A stretch of DNA of 64,000 nt from Candidatus Pelagibacter ubique HIMB140 (GTDB taxonomy: Bacteria; Pseudomonadota; Alphaproteobacteria; Pelagibacterales; Pelagibacteraceae), in the NCBI RefSeq assembly GCF_025558165.1, contig NZ_LAMZ01000001.1, positions 1,282,001 through 1,346,000 of the forward strand, read 5' to 3'. The stretch's first letter is position 1, and every line of letters starts with the position of its first letter. Below are positions 63,515 through 64,000 of this stretch, one piece after another. Under the pieces are notes generated by a model. It was not told the DNA's origin. It worked only from the letters and a program-made list of their open reading frames with translations, and searched no databases. A program made the position numbers and the translations under genes.

Positions 63515-64000
63515 TGGAAAAACATGCCAAAGTTGTAATCATAGGTGGTGGCGTAGTTGGATGTTCTATTCTTTACCATTTATCAAAATTTGGATTAAAA
63601 GATTGTATTTTACTTGAAAGAAATGAACTCACATCAGGTTCTTCATGGCATGCTGCCGGAAATGTTCATGTAATTTCTTCTGACCCAAACATCTCTCGGA
63701 TGATGGCTTACACAATTGGTTTATATAAAGAGATTGAAAAAGAATCTGGTCATTCAACAGGATTTAAACCTAGTGGAGGTTTTTATTTAGCTTCAAATGA
63801 AGTGTGGGCTGATTATTTAAAGAGAGAAAGATCAAAAGCAAGATACATGGGGCTTGATCAAGAGTTTATTTCTCTAGAAGAAGTAAAAAAGAAACATCCG
63901 TTAATTGATCCGTCTAGATACTTGCTAGCATTATGGGATCCTATTGATGGTGAAGTTGATCCATCAGGAGTTACTTATGCTTTTGCAAAAGCCGCAAAAG
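63514..64000 (+). CDS. Dimethylglycine-dehydrogenase-like FAD protein (partial, C-terminus cut)
   Basis: A rightward frame opens with ATG at 63514, overlapping the bhmT stop (TGATG), and runs off the window after 162 codons. The FAD motif VVIIGGGVVGCSILYHLSK is at the N-terminus, followed by LLERNELTSGSSWHAAGNVH, the SSWHAAG motif being typical of DMGDH/sarcosine-dehydrogenase proteins with a histidine-linked flavin. Full-length members are about 800-850 residues with a GcvT-like C-terminal half. DMGDH or sarcosine dehydrogenase are both possible; the BHMT link favours DMGDH. Confidence 0.85.
   Translation, partial: MEKHAKVVIIGGGVVGCSILYHLSKFGLKDCILLERNELTSGSSWHAAGNVHVISSDPNISRMMAYTIGLYKEIEKESGHSTGFKPSGGFYLASNEVWADYLKRERSKARYMGLDQEFISLEEVKKKHPLIDPSRYLLALWDPIDGEVDPSGVTYAFAKAAK

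Noticed and set aside
1..64000. Mobile elements, prophage, CRISPR arrays, rRNA and tRNA genes
   Set aside because: I saw no transposase, integrase, phage structural gene, regular direct repeats or cloverleaf-like sequence in either strand; a tRNAscan/Infernal run would be needed to exclude short RNAs fully.

Overview
The window looks like a chromosome segment from a SAR11-type marine alphaproteobacterium (Candidatus Pelagibacter or a close relative). The grounds are a strongly AT-rich sequence, codons dominated by A/T, almost no spacer DNA (many genes overlap by 1-13 bases or meet tail to tail), very short leaders, no insertion sequences, phage genes or CRISPR, and a gene set rich in methylated-osmolyte catabolism. 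The assignment rests on gene content and style as read here, not on a database search.

Region by region. 1-8602: housekeeping genes (argE-like M20 peptidase cut by the left edge, csaA, LysE exporter, aconitase, a YfgM-like TPR protein with BamB, a cupin-like protein, ZapE, YjbQ). 8604-12657, leftward: photolyase, diaminopropionate ammonia-lyase-like enzyme, a type III glutamine-synthetase-family protein and a 49-residue membrane peptide. 12676-23793, leftward: an Amt transporter with a small membrane protein, then a nitrogen/methylamine operon (FMN glutamate-synthase domain, GXGXG domain, class II amidotransferase, second type III GS-like ligase, DAO-family flavoprotein), a winged-helix protein and Tdm (DUF1989 plus GcvT domains). 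23939-31602, rightward: TmoX, a MORN protein, a TM protein, TmoW, the fused permease TmoV, glycerol kinase and a GpsA-like dehydrogenase. 31603-32934, leftward: Tmm. 33016-41276, rightward: a carbohydrate-type ABC transporter with two enlarged permeases, a GH63-like hydrolase, an iron alcohol dehydrogenase and a class I amidotransferase. 41268-48183: formate-THF ligase and heterotetrameric sarcosine oxidase (soxBDAG). 48184-52723: EamA exporter, racemase, cold-shock protein, GNAT, purKE. 52815-56218: an M19 dipeptidase followed by three poorly characterised genes (553-residue unknown, DUF3726-like, tiny CxxC protein). 56215-61002, leftward: ProX/ProW-type importer without a visible ATPase, an MTHFR-like protein, a GcvT-family demethylase, a 36-residue peptide and a Yip1-like protein. 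61275-64000, rightward: Rieske oxygenase, betaine-homocysteine methyltransferase and the start of a dimethylglycine dehydrogenase-type protein cut by the right edge.

Taken together, most of the window imports methylated nitrogen or sulfur osmolytes, strips methyl groups onto tetrahydrofolate, releases C1 units for oxidation or biosynthesis, and captures the nitrogen on glutamate. TMA would be oxidised by Tmm; TMAO would be imported by TmoXWV and demethylated by Tdm; downstream amines could enter the GS-like/glutamate-synthase-like proteins with the DAO flavoprotein; betaine would pass through BHMT, the DMGDH-like protein and Sox; Fhs connects formate with folate C1 carriers.

The least explained parts are (a) the GH63-linked transporter locus, which I suggest could handle glucosyl- or mannosylglycerate, (b) the ProXW/GcvT-like/MTHFR-like module, and (c) the M19/unknown/DUF3726/CxxC operon.
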